From the NCBI GenBank assembly GCA_015654495.1, contig JAATGW010000466.1, forward strand, positions 1-15,333: a stretch of 15,333 nt of DNA, given 5' to 3'. The position numbers and the translations under genes are program-made. The notes below the pieces were generated by a model. The model saw only the letters and a list, made by a program, of their open reading frames with translations. It was not told the origin of the DNA and ran no database searches. Positions 1-7,637 of this stretch are shown piece after piece (positions within the stretch are counted from its first letter, which is position 1; each line of letters starts with the position of its first letter). Source of the stretch: Chitinophagales bacterium (lineage in GTDB: Bacteria; Bacteroidota; Bacteroidia; Chitinophagales; Chitinophagaceae).

Positions 1-32
1 CGTTCAACGTTTAACGTTCAACGTTTAACGTT
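1..32. repeat. AACGTTY heptamer array (window edge)
   Basis: Alternating CGTTCAA and CGTTTAA units with a strict 7-nt period. The 32 bases are identical to 5089-5120, and a third related array sits at 1708-1739. The array is cut by the window edge, so its true length is unknown. It ends 17 nt before the kdgK ATG and so occupies the region where its leader or promoter should lie. AACGTT is itself a palindrome, so each unit carries local dyad symmetry. The function is not known to me. Confidence 0.9.
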
Positions 33-49
33 TTTCCCTAAATTCGGTC

Positions 50-1060
50 ATGCAAAAAATGGTGAGTTTCGGCGAGGTCATGATGAGATTGACGGCTACC
101 GGCTTTCAACGGATTGTTCAGGCTACACAAATGGATGTTTTATACGCAGGTTCCGAAGCAAATGTTGCTGCGGCGCTCGCATCCTGGGGAATTCAAAGTT
201 TTCATATCACGCGATTTCCGGATAATCTTGTAGGCAAAGCTGCTGTTTCCTGGCTCAGGTATTACGGCATCAGCACAGATTATATTCAACTCGGTGGTGA
301 GAGAATGGGATTGTTTTTTGTTGAACAGGGTGCCATGGCCCGCCCCACAACTATTGTATACGACAGGCTGCCTTCTGCTTTTTCTACCGTTGATAAACAC
401 AGTTTTGATTGGGACACAATACTGGAAGGAGTTTCGTGGTTTCACTGGACTGGTATAACACCTGCATTGTCGCAAGGTGCAGCAGATTCATTGGCGGCTG
501 CGCTGGAGATTTGTGAGAAGAAAAAAATTACAGTTTCTGCTGATGTGAACTACCGCTCCGGTTTGTGGAAATATGGAAAAATGCCAGGCGACATTATGGA
601 AGCCCTTTTAATGAAATCGCAGGTAGTGGTAGCCAGCGAAAATGATACAAAGAATATCTTCGGATTTGAAGCTGAAAAAAATACGGAGAATCGCTTTGTT
701 TCTATCGCCGGTCAGCTCATGAAACGCTTCCCCGGCATCAGAAATGTAGTAAGTTCCGACCGTGAACAACTATCAGCCTCGCATAACCGTTTTTCCGGTA
801 AAATCTGGAATGGGTCGGAATTGTTTACAAGTCCTGTTTATGATATTGACCAGATCGTGGAGCGGATCGGCTCCGGTGATGCATTTATTGCCGGCTATAT
901 TTATGGATTAACTCAAAACTGGCCTGCACAGGATAGCATTAATTTCGCTGCAGCAGCCGGCGTTATGAAGCATACCATCAGCGGCGATACTTTGCCCTGT
1001 TCTGTTGAAGAAATTCAGGAACTCGCAAAAGGAAATACAAGCGGGAGAATAAAAAGATAA
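50..1060 (+). CDS. kdgK: 2-keto-3-deoxygluconate kinase (PfkB family)
   Basis: Cytoplasmic sugar kinase that phosphorylates 2-keto-3-deoxygluconate (KDG) to KDPG with ATP, the step before aldol cleavage in uronate/pectin breakdown and Entner-Doudoroff-type routes. The 336 aa are normal for PfkB kinases. Visible motifs are the N-terminal substrate-side signature GSEANVAAALASWG (about residues 34-47), GITP (135-138), DVNYR (165-169) and the PfkB signature GSGDAF (274-279), whose Asp277 is the expected catalytic base next to the anion hole. The substrate call rests on resemblance to KDG kinases and on eda starting 2 nt after its stop; other ketose kinases of the family cannot be excluded by sequence alone. 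The start ATG at 50 could equally be the ATG at 59 (MVSFGEV), since neither has a strong Shine-Dalgarno. A heptamer array lies just upstream, so no promoter is visible. Confidence 0.87.
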   Translation: MQKMVSFGEVMMRLTATGFQRIVQATQMDVLYAGSEANVAAALASWGIQSFHITRFPDNLVGKAAVSWLRYYGISTDYIQLGGERMGLFFVEQGAMARPTTIVYDRLPSAFSTVDKHSFDWDTILEGVSWFHWTGITPALSQGAADSLAAALEICEKKKITVSADVNYRSGLWKYGKMPGDIMEALLMKSQVVVASENDTKNIFGFEAEKNTENRFVSIAGQLMKRFPGIRNVVSSDREQLSASHNRFSGKIWNGSELFTSPVYDIDQIVERIGSGDAFIAGYIYGLTQNWPAQDSINFAAAAGVMKHTISGDTLPCSVEEIQELAKGNTSGRIKR

Positions 1061-1062
1061 TT

Positions 1063-1728
1063 ATGGCCAGATTCGGGCAGCAAGAAGTACTACAAAAAAT
1101 CCAGTCGACACGGTTATTGCCCCTGTTCAACTTTGCCGATGTTGAGATCTGCAAATCGGTTATAGCTGCATGTTATGAGGCCGGAATCCGGGCATTTTAA
1201 CTCACCAACCGGGATTCCAAAGCATTTGATGTTTTTAAGCAGCTTGTTCCTTTCGCAGAAAAGGAATTACCCGAACTCACACTCGGAGCGGGAACCATAC
1301 TTGATGCAGAAACGGCACAGAAATTTATAGATGCAGGCGCTGATTATATCATTGCTCCGAATCTTGATTTCAAAGTAGGTGAGCGGTGTGCAAAAAATAA
1401 TATACCGTGGATCCCTGGTTGTATGACACCAACTGAATTTCAGCAGGCCCACCTCGCAGGATCGCCTTTAATAAAACTTTTTCCGGGAAGCAGCATGGGT
1501 GCTGATTATATAAAACATCTTCTTGCACCATTACCCCACCTTAAAATTGTGGTAACCGGAGGGGTACAGGTAAATGCTCTTTCAATAAAAACCTGGCTGG
1601 ATGCCGGAGTATTTGCAACTGGGATAGGGAGCCAGTTGTTTTCAAAAGAAGCCATAACTACCGGCGACTATAAGGGTATAACCGAAAAGCTGAAGGAAAT
1701 TCTCCTCACGTTAAACGTAAAACGTTGA
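1063..1728 (+). pseudogene. eda: KDPG/KHG aldolase, interrupted by an in-frame TAA at the catalytic Glu codon
   Basis: Class I aldolase that would split KDPG into pyruvate and glyceraldehyde-3-phosphate. Reading from the ATG at 1063 (2 nt after the kdgK stop), the frame gives MARFGQQEVLQKIQ through GIRAF, then TAA at 1198-1200, then LTNRDSKAF and normal Eda to the end. Family members have F-E-F/V-T-x-R here, so the stop replaces the codon aligned with E. coli Glu45, the general acid/base (GAA to TAA is one change). The Schiff-base lysine survives as K138 in PLIKLFPG, as do GAGT (75-78) and the phosphate-site GG in VTGGV. No frameshift occurs, and 221 codons fit an intact Eda. A 101-codon frame from ATG 1423 remains open but lacks the N-terminal half of the barrel and is unlikely to be active. 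The last residues, LTLNVKR, are encoded by a heptamer array. Recent nonsense mutation and base-call error are both possible. Confidence 0.88.
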
Positions 1729-1739
1729 ACGTTTAACGT
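1708..1739. repeat. Heptamer array forming an 11-bp inverted repeat between convergent genes
   Basis: Units ACGTTAA, ACGTAAA, ACGTTGA and ACGTTTA, then ACGT, all in 7-nt phase. The outer arms ACGTTAAACGT (1708-1718) and ACGTTTAACGT (1729-1739) are perfect reverse complements with a 10-nt loop. The array codes the last residues and the TGA stop of eda on the + strand and reaches the TGA stop of sufT on the minus strand. It therefore sits where a bidirectional terminator would be expected, although there is no T-tract and the stem is AT-rich. Confidence 0.88.
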
Positions 1740-2050
1740 CACATAAACCCAAGTTCAAGCCTTGCAACTTCGCTCATCATATCTTTAGTCCAGGCCGGAG
1801 TCCATGTAACTTCAACATGTACATCATTAACGCCTTCAATCTCGCGGATTTTCTGATCCACTTCATGTGGTAAAGTCTGAGCTGCGGGGCAACTGGGTGC
1901 CGTCAGGGTCATTACGACCTGTACATTATTGATAGGTAATACGGTGACTTCATAGATTAGTCCCAGGTCATATATGTTAACCGGAATTTCAGGATCAAAA
2001 ATACCCTGGAGCTTTTCAATCACCTTTTCCTTTAATGCTTCATTTTCCAT
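1739..2050 (-). CDS. sufT: DUF59/MIP18 family Fe-S assembly factor (SufT-like)
   Basis: A 103-aa single-domain protein of the DUF59 (MIP18/PaaD) family, which helps Fe-S cluster maturation or delivery to target proteins. It carries the family block DPEIPVNIYDLGLIY (residues 19-33) and the TLTAPSCP motif with the conserved Cys54. It is the last gene of the suf operon, 39 nt after sufE; that gap contains a small imperfect dyad (AGGAA...TTCCT). This position is typical of Bacteroidota suf clusters. A role in the SUF pathway is inferred from family and context; in other operons the same domain serves phenylacetyl-CoA oxygenase (PaaD), but no paa genes are present. The stop overlaps the heptamer inverted repeat shared with the converging eda gene. 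Confidence 0.9.
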   Translation of the reverse strand: MENEALKEKVIEKLQGIFDPEIPVNIYDLGLIYEVTVLPINNVQVVMTLTAPSCPAAQTLPHEVDQKIREIEGVNDVHVEVTWTPAWTKDMMSEVARLELGFM

Positions 2051-2089
2051 AGTACCATTTTATGCAGGAAATTGAAAATTGTTCCTTTA

Positions 2090-2530
2090 CTAAGATTGAT
2101 TTTTAGCGGCGTTCCAGGCCATGTCATCCAGTTTCATTTGTTTGATCATAGAACGCAAACCATTAGAACGCGTTTGCGCCAGATGGGTGCTCATTCCGAT
2201 CTCATCAATGAATTTCATATCTGCACTTACAATATCTCCCGCTTTTTGTCCGCTGAATACGCGGATCAGCATGCTGATCAGTCCTTTTACAATAACAGCA
2301 TCACTGTCTGCTTTATAATAAACCCGCCCATCTTTTACTTCGGATACCATCCAAACAGTTGACTGACAGCCTCTGATTTTATTTTCTTCTTTTTTAAACT
2401 CATCAGGTAATGGAGCCAATTTTTTCCCCATATCGATGATATATTCATATTTGTCTTCCCAACTGTCGAAAAGGGAAAACTCTTCAATGATTTCTTCTTC
2501 TATAGATGGTATGGAACTTACTGAAGACAT
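2090..2530 (-). CDS. sufE: Cysteine desulfuration protein SufE
   Basis: Sulfur-transfer partner of SufS: its conserved cysteine accepts the persulfide from the SufS active-site cysteine and passes it to the SufBCD scaffold. It has 146 aa, normal for the family. The SufE signature KIRGCQSTVW lies at residues 51-60 with the acceptor Cys55 (equivalent to Cys51 in E. coli), and the C-terminal helix carries the expected RSNGLRSMIKQM segment. The start ATG is separated from the sufS stop by only 2 nt, which implies translational coupling and stoichiometric production with its partner. No anomaly is seen. Confidence 0.95.
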   Translation of the reverse strand: MSSVSSIPSIEEEIIEEFSLFDSWEDKYEYIIDMGKKLAPLPDEFKKEENKIRGCQSTVWMVSEVKDGRVYYKADSDAVIVKGLISMLIRVFSGQKAGDIVSADMKFIDEIGMSTHLAQTRSNGLRSMIKQMKLDDMAWNAAKNQS

Positions 2531-2532
2531 TT

Positions 2533-3774
2533 TTACCGCATCATTTTTATAACCTTCTGCAAACCGCGGACAAGAGAATCAATTTCTTCCAGGGTGTTGT
2601 ACATCGCAAAACTGGCGCGGCTGGTACCGGGAATGCAAAGGCGGTTCATTAAAGGCTCGGCACAATGATGTCCCGTTCTTACAGCAATGCCCTGGTTATC
2701 CAGTAAAATGCCGATATCCTGCGGATGTATCCCTTCGATAGTAAAAGAAACAACACTCACTTTTTTTTCAACATCACCATGAATTTTCAAACCAGGTAAT
2801 TTTTTGAGCTCGGTTGTTGCATATTCAAGGAGCGTATCCTCATGCGCACGTATTGCCGCTTTGCCAGTTTCTGTTACAAAATCAAGCGCAGCTTTCAATG
2901 CAATTGTATCAGCAATATTCGGTGTGCCGGCTTCAAATTTATAGGGGAGGTCATTATATGTTGTTTTTTCATAAGTCACTTCACGGATCATTTCACCACC
3001 ACCCTGAAAAGGCGGCATTGCTTCCAGCAGCGTTCTCCTGCCATACAAAACGCCTGCACCTGTTGGCCCATATACTTTGTGTCCGGAGAAAGCAAAGAAA
3101 TCGCAATCCAGTTCTGTAACATCAATGTCCAGATGTACAGTTGACTGCGCCCCATCGATCAATACAACCGCACCAAAACGATGAGCTGCATCAATTATTT
3201 TTTTCACAGGGTTTATGACTCCAAGTGCATTGGAAGCATGAACGACAGAAACGATTTTTGTTTTTGCGCTGAGTAATTTTTCAAATTCATCAAACTGAAA
3301 TTCACCTTCATCATTGATCGGCACCACCTTAATTTTTGCCCCCGTTGCCTCGGCAATCATGTGCCAGGGAACTATATTGCTGTGGTGTTCCAGCGACGAC
3401 AGAATAATTTCATCGCCGGCTTTAAGATTCGTTCGTCCCCAGCTTGAAGCAACAAGATTGATACTCTCAGTTGTACCGCGTGTGAAAATGATTTCTTCTA
3501 CTGCAGATGCACCGATAAATGATCTTACTGTTTCACGGGTTCTTTCAAATGCAGCTGTGGCTTCTTCAGCCAGTGTATGGATCCCGCGATGGATATTTGC
3601 GTTATAACCTGTATAATAATCAGTCAATGCATCAATAACCGCTTTCGGCTTCTGGGAAGTTGCCGCATTATCAAGGTACACCAACGGATGGCCTTTTACT
3701 GAACGTGTCAGAATAGGAAACTGGTCCCGGATTTTTTGTACATCAAACCGGCTAAGATTCATAACGCTTTCCAT
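2533..3774 (-). CDS. sufS: Cysteine desulfurase SufS (class II, PLP-dependent)
   Basis: PLP enzyme that removes sulfur from L-cysteine, giving alanine and an enzyme persulfide, and supplies sulfur for Fe-S clusters. It has 413 aa. The N-terminal FPIL...LVYLDNAATSQKP block is typical of the SufS/CsdA group. His131 lies in SSLEHHSN, the PLP lysine is Lys233 in FSGHKVYGPTGAG, and the persulfide-carrying Cys371 lies in RTGHHCAEPLM. Proteins with this short, structured Cys region are the class II desulfurases that need SufE or SufU for activation; SufE is the next gene. The ATG at 3774 starts 2 nt after the sufD stop; an ATG four codons in (3762) gives MNLSRF and is a possible alternative. All active-site residues are present. 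Confidence 0.96.
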   Translation of the reverse strand: MESVMNLSRFDVQKIRDQFPILTRSVKGHPLVYLDNAATSQKPKAVIDALTDYYTGYNANIHRGIHTLAEEATAAFERTRETVRSFIGASAVEEIIFTRGTTESINLVASSWGRTNLKAGDEIILSSLEHHSNIVPWHMIAEATGAKIKVVPINDEGEFQFDEFEKLLSAKTKIVSVVHASNALGVINPVKKIIDAAHRFGAVVLIDGAQSTVHLDIDVTELDCDFFAFSGHKVYGPTGAGVLYGRRTLLEAMPPFQGGGEMIREVTYEKTTYNDLPYKFEAGTPNIADTIALKAALDFVTETGKAAIRAHEDTLLEYATTELKKLPGLKIHGDVEKKVSVVSFTIEGIHPQDIGILLDNQGIAVRTGHHCAEPLMNRLCIPGTSRASFAMYNTLEEIDSLVRGLQKVIKMMR

Positions 3775-3776
3775 AA

Positions 3777-5084
3777 TCAGAAATTAAAATCGAGACGTTC
3801 TGAAATGATATGGTCAACAAACACTTTCAGGGCCTGGGGTTTGATATTTTCGAGTATATCAACGGCGAAGGCATGCAACATCAATGATTGTGCATTCTTC
3901 TCGCTGATTCCGCGGGTACGTAAATAGAAAAGTGCTTCTTCATCGAGACGACCAATTGTACAACCATGCGAACATTTTACATCGTCAGCAAAAATTTCAA
4001 GTTGTGGTTTTGTGTTTACTGATGAAGCATCGCCTAATAAAATATTTTTATTGGACTGATAAGCATTGGTTTTCTGCGCATCCTGGCGAACAAAAATCTT
4101 TCCATTGAAAACACCGGTTGATTTTTCGTCCATGATTCCTTTATACAACTCATTGCTGAAACAATTCGGCTGTACATTATCGACAATCGTATGATTGTCT
4201 ACATGTGTTTTGCCATTCAGTAAATATAAGCCGTACATATGTGATTCGCCACGCTCTGACTCCATGATCATATTCAGGTTGTTCCGGATAAGTCCGCCGC
4301 TCAGGGAAATCGTTACTGCATTGGTGAGGCATTTTCCTAACTGTCTTACATGTGTTGTACCTACATGATTGGCATGAGGGCCTTCATGCTGGATCTTATA
4401 ATAGTCGAGTACCGAAGCAGCTTCAGCAACAATTTCAATTACCTCGTTGGTAAAAGAACCTTCATTTCCGATTGTTCCATAGTATTCAACCAGCTGCAAT
4501 TCGCATTGCTGTTCAGCATAGGCCAATATCCTTGGTTGTGCGAAAGCGAATCCGGAACGACTGTCAGTGATATGATAAATATAAACAGGCTCAGTAATCA
4601 CCCGGTTGCTTTTACCGAGTATAAAAATGCCGCCATGTGTAAAAGCAGTATTGAGTGCATGAATACCATCGGGATGATAAGCTGCGCTATGGCCCAGGTG
4701 TTTTTTTACAATGGCTCCATATTCACCGGCTGCAGCTGTTTCCAAAGGCAGGACCAGCAGATCTTTTACTGAATGTTTTATGTCGGATAGTTCCGGGCTG
4801 TATACACCGTTTACCAGTACAAGCGATGTGGCATTAGCGGTCTGGGGTAACCGAAAACTGTCCAGCTCAGCTTTACTTATTCCGGAAGCATCCAGGTTAT
4901 AGGTCAGGTCATTATTGAACAAAGCATTCACGCGGGTATATTTCCATTCTTCATGTTTAACAGCTGGGATTCCCAGCTTGTTGAACATATCCAGACCCTG
5001 CTGCCTGAAACCGGCTAATGCCGATCCATTTACGGGTTGCTCATGAAACCTTGTATTGAAAAACTCTTTTGCTTCTTTTTGCAT
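3777..5084 (-). CDS. sufD: Fe-S cluster assembly protein SufD
   Basis: Beta-helix scaffold subunit that pairs with SufB in the SufBC2D complex, where nascent clusters are built; it is also linked to iron acquisition. It has 435 aa, close to the family norm. The N-terminal helical region carries the EEWKYTRVN motif (residues 45-53), followed by a long beta-solenoid. The C-terminal signature DDVKCSHGCTIGRLDEEALFYLRTRGI includes Cys371 and His373, which align with the SufB/SufD interface residues implicated in cluster formation. It lies between sufC and sufS. Unusually, the 41 nt between the sufC stop and this ATG consist largely of a heptamer array, so there is no recognisable ribosome-binding site; translation may depend on coupling to sufC or on an unstructured leader. 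Confidence 0.95.
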   Translation of the reverse strand: MQKEAKEFFNTRFHEQPVNGSALAGFRQQGLDMFNKLGIPAVKHEEWKYTRVNALFNNDLTYNLDASGISKAELDSFRLPQTANATSLVLVNGVYSPELSDIKHSVKDLLVLPLETAAAGEYGAIVKKHLGHSAAYHPDGIHALNTAFTHGGIFILGKSNRVITEPVYIYHITDSRSGFAFAQPRILAYAEQQCELQLVEYYGTIGNEGSFTNEVIEIVAEAASVLDYYKIQHEGPHANHVGTTHVRQLGKCLTNAVTISLSGGLIRNNLNMIMESERGESHMYGLYLLNGKTHVDNHTIVDNVQPNCFSNELYKGIMDEKSTGVFNGKIFVRQDAQKTNAYQSNKNILLGDASSVNTKPQLEIFADDVKCSHGCTIGRLDEEALFYLRTRGISEKNAQSLMLHAFAVDILENIKPQALKVFVDHIISERLDFNF

Positions 5085-5087
5085 GTC

Positions 5088-5143
5088 ACGTTCAACGTTT
5101 AACGTTCAACGTTTAACGTTAGTTGTTAAACGTTTAACGTAAG
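5088..5143. repeat. Eight-unit AACGTTY heptamer array at the sufC/sufD junction
   Basis: Starting at 5088 the units are ACGTTCA, ACGTTTA, ACGTTCA, ACGTTTA, ACGTTAG, TTGTTAA, ACGTTTA and ACGTAAG, all in exact 7-nt phase. Bases 5089-5120 are identical to 1-32. The array extends into the 3' end of sufC, where it encodes the final LTLNV and the stop, and fills almost the whole gap up to the sufD start. Two degenerate units suggest an older part at the sufC side. Confidence 0.9.
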
Positions 5144-5890
5144 TTCCACTTCATTCTTAATAAAATCATATCCTTTTTCTTCCAGTTCCAGGGCCAGGTC
5201 TTTGGTACCCGACTTCACAATTCTTCCGTTATACAATACATGTACAAAATCGGGAACGATATAATCCAGCAGGCGCTGATAATGTGTTACAACCAGGAAT
5301 GCATTTTCTCCATTGCGATAGGAATTAACTCCATTTGCAACAATGCGTAATGCATCAATATCCAGACCGGAATCTGTTTCATCCAGAATAGCGAGTTTGG
5401 GTTCAAGCATCGCCATCTGGAAAATTTCATTGCGTTTCTTTTCGCCACCTGAGAATCCTTCATTGAGTGACCGGCTTAGCAATGACTGATCAATATGAAC
5501 CAGTTTCATTTTTTCCTTCATCATTTTCAGAAAAGCAACAGCATCCAATGGCTCCTGTCCGCGGTACTTACGGCATTCATTAACCGCCGTCTTGATAAAA
5601 TTTGTTGTACTCACACCCGGGATTTCTACCGGATACTGAAAAGCCAGAAACATGCCGGCACGGGCTCGGTCTTCAGGAGACGTTGCCAGCAGGTCTTTGT
5701 CAAATAATTCAACTGAACCTCCGGTAACCTCAAAGTTTTCGCGGCCGGCGAGAACAGAGGCGAGCGTGCTTTTGCCGGAACCATTTGGCCCCATGATCGC
5801 ATGCACTTCGCCTGCCTTTATTTCAAGATTGATACCATTCAAGATCTTCTTCCCCTCAATCCCCGCATGTAAATTCTTAATCTTTAACAT
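5126..5890 (-). CDS. sufC: Fe-S assembly ATPase SufC
   Basis: Cytosolic ABC-type ATPase that binds SufB and SufD and drives conformational change of the scaffold during cluster assembly; it is not a transporter subunit. Of its 254 aa, Walker A is GPNGSGKST (34-42), the Q-loop lies in FLAFQYPVEIPG, the ABC signature is SGGEKKR (147-153), Walker B ends at LAILDE (D170, E171) with DSGLD following, and the switch His203 is in VVTHYQRLL. These are SufC hallmarks. The gene lies between sufB (70 nt upstream) and sufD. Its last five residues, LTLNV, plus the TAA are written in a heptamer array, so the natural C-terminus seems to have been altered or extended by the repeat. The changed tail is short and outside the catalytic core, so function should be retained. 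Confidence 0.96.
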   Translation of the reverse strand: MLKIKNLHAGIEGKKILNGINLEIKAGEVHAIMGPNGSGKSTLASVLAGRENFEVTGGSVELFDKDLLATSPEDRARAGMFLAFQYPVEIPGVSTTNFIKTAVNECRKYRGQEPLDAVAFLKMMKEKMKLVHIDQSLLSRSLNEGFSGGEKKRNEIFQMAMLEPKLAILDETDSGLDIDALRIVANGVNSYRNGENAFLVVTHYQRLLDYIVPDFVHVLYNGRIVKSGTKDLALELEEKGYDFIKNEVELTLNV

Positions 5891-5960
5891 TATCGTTTTT
5901 GTCTTTATTGGTCATTTTTCGAGAGCGCGAAGTTACAAACAAAGCGCCGCAAAACCGCTA

Positions 5961-7409
5961 TTATCCCACACTTCCTTCCAGACTGATAGCCAGCAATTTC
6001 TGAGCCTCTACCGCAAATTCCATCGGAAGCTGGTTCATCACTTCTTTCGCGAATCCATTAATGATAAGGGCAACTGCCGTTTCCGTATCTATACCACGCT
6101 GATTGCAATAAAAGATCTGGTCTTCGCCAATCTTGGATGTAGTGGCTTCGTGTTCCACAATTGCGGTATTATTTTTTACCTCTATATAAGGAAAAGTATG
6201 TGCACCGCATTTATCGCCCAGTAAAAGCGAGTCGCACTGAGAAAAATTACGGGCTTTGGAAGCATGCCGGGCAACCTGCACCAATCCGCGATAACTATTA
6301 TTGCTTCTGCCAGCTGAAATTCCCTTGGATACAATCCGGCTCCTGGTATTTTTGCCAAGATGGATCATTTTAGTGCCTGTATCCGCCTGCTGAAAGTTAT
6401 TTGTGACTGCTACTGAATAGAATTCACCATTACTATAATCACCTTTCAGAATTACGCTGGGGTATTTCCAGGTAATTGAGGAGCCTGTTTCCACCTGCGT
6501 CCAGGATATTTTTGCATAATCACCCGCACAGATCCCGCGCTTGGTTACAAAATTGTAGATGCCGCCCCTGCCTTCTTTGTCACCGGGATACCAGTTCTGT
6601 ACAGTAGAATATTTTATTTCAGCTCTTTCAAGAGCAATCAGTTCAACAACAGCCGCATGCAGCTGATTTTCATCACGCATCGGTGCAGTACAGCCTTCCA
6701 GATAACTCACATAACTTCCGGGCTCTGCAACAATCAGGGTTCTTTCAAACTGACCGGTATTAGCGGCATTGATCCTGAAATAGGTCGACAGTTCCATCGG
6801 GCAACGGACGCCTTCCGGGATATAGCAAAAAGATCCATCACTGAATACGGCCGCATTCAAAGCAGAAAAGAAATTATCGGTAGGAGGAACCACGGAGCCG
6901 AGATGTTTCCGAACAAGCTCAGGGTGTTCCTGAATAGCTTCACTCATTGAACAGAAAATGATTCCCTGTTTGCCGAGTTCATCTTTAAATGTGGTTGTTA
7001 CCGATATACTGTCAATTACGGCATCAACAGCCACGCCTGACAATCTTTTTTGTTCCTGCAGGGAAATGCCCAGTTTTTCAAATGTGCGCCTCAATTCAGG
7101 ATCAATTTCATCGAGACTATTTGCTTTTATCTTCTGCTTTGGAGCAGAATAGTAAATTATATCCTGGTAATTAATAGCCGGATAGCTGACGTTGGGCCAG
7201 GTTGGCTCCTGCATAGTTAGCCAGTGCCGATATGCTTTCAACCGGTATTCAAGCATCCAGGCCGGTTCATTTTTCCGGGCTGAAATAAATCTGACGGTGT
7301 CTTCACTTAAACCTTTTGGCGCATCATCGGTTTCAAAATGACTTACAAAGCCATATTTGTATTCCGACGAAGTGACCTGGTCTAAAATATTTTCATTTTC
7401 TTCGTACAT
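5961..7409 (-). CDS. sufB: Fe-S cluster assembly scaffold SufB
   Basis: Core scaffold on which Fe-S clusters form in the SufBC2D complex. I start it at the ATG at 7409 (482 aa), which has AGGTG about 5 nt upstream; a GTG two codons earlier is the alternative. Conserved stretches are the N-terminal EPAWMLEYRLKAY, EGCTAPM near residue 240, RGGIYNFVTKRG, and the C-terminal QCDSLLLGDKCGAHTFPY with Cys401, the counterpart of the essential E. coli Cys405. They are followed by HEATTSKIGEDQ, with the conserved glutamate of the sulfur-transfer path. It is the first gene of the suf operon (B-C-D-S-E-T). No Rrf2-type regulator gene is next to it, and I see no clear binding site, so regulation cannot be read here. 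The 70-nt gap to sufC contains TAACTTCG, faintly like a Bacteroidota -7 box, but no fitting -33 element. Confidence 0.96.
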   Translation of the reverse strand: MYEENENILDQVTSSEYKYGFVSHFETDDAPKGLSEDTVRFISARKNEPAWMLEYRLKAYRHWLTMQEPTWPNVSYPAINYQDIIYYSAPKQKIKANSLDEIDPELRRTFEKLGISLQEQKRLSGVAVDAVIDSISVTTTFKDELGKQGIIFCSMSEAIQEHPELVRKHLGSVVPPTDNFFSALNAAVFSDGSFCYIPEGVRCPMELSTYFRINAANTGQFERTLIVAEPGSYVSYLEGCTAPMRDENQLHAAVVELIALERAEIKYSTVQNWYPGDKEGRGGIYNFVTKRGICAGDYAKISWTQVETGSSITWKYPSVILKGDYSNGEFYSVAVTNNFQQADTGTKMIHLGKNTRSRIVSKGISAGRSNNSYRGLVQVARHASKARNFSQCDSLLLGDKCGAHTFPYIEVKNNTAIVEHEATTSKIGEDQIFYCNQRGIDTETAVALIINGFAKEVMNQLPMEFAVEAQKLLAISLEGSVG

Positions 7410-7586
7410 AATCACCTGCTGGTTTGATCTGCAAAAATCCGAAATGTTTGGTTAATATCAGCATTAATCCATTCCCGAAACTTAAGCAGTAAAGGTTTTT
7501 TAGGTTTAAAGGATGACCTGATGAAGTGAATACTGAACAGCGGAAGATTCTTATAAAAATGCGCCGTTTTCTATGTCTGCATCGTT

Positions 7587-7607
7587 GTAAAATTACTAAG
7601 ATTTTAC
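7587..7607. promoter_or_regulatory. 7-7-7 dyad (GTAAAAT/ATTTTAC) between divergent sufB and SDR genes
   Basis: Perfect inverted repeat GTAAAAT (7587-7593) and ATTTTAC (7601-7607) with a 7-nt spacer. It lies in the 276-bp divergent intergenic region, 79 nt before the SDR start and 178 nt before sufB. The half-site spacing fits a dimeric regulator site. No ligand or regulator can be named. The rest of the 7410-7685 interval shows no convincing -33/-7 pair on either strand. Confidence 0.35.
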
Positions 7608-7637
7608 CGAAGCAGGTGGATTCAGTTCAAATGATTC

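Noticed and set aside
1423..1728. Shorter eda restart from the ATG at 1423 as a real 101-aa gene
   Set aside because: It is the C-terminal half of a barrel enzyme and the ATG corresponds to an internal Met; treated as part of the interrupted eda.
4350..4772. 140-codon + strand frame opposite sufD
   Set aside because: Entirely antisense to a well-supported SufD gene, with no recognisable domain or start signal.
5891..5960. Internal promoter before sufC (TAACTTCG)
   Set aside because: The -7-like match is weak, and the nearest TTG is 14 nt upstream, outside the usual spacing.
5652..6224. 190-codon + strand frame opposite sufC and sufB
   Set aside because: Antisense to two conserved genes and their gap; the sequence reads as a complement shadow without domain features.
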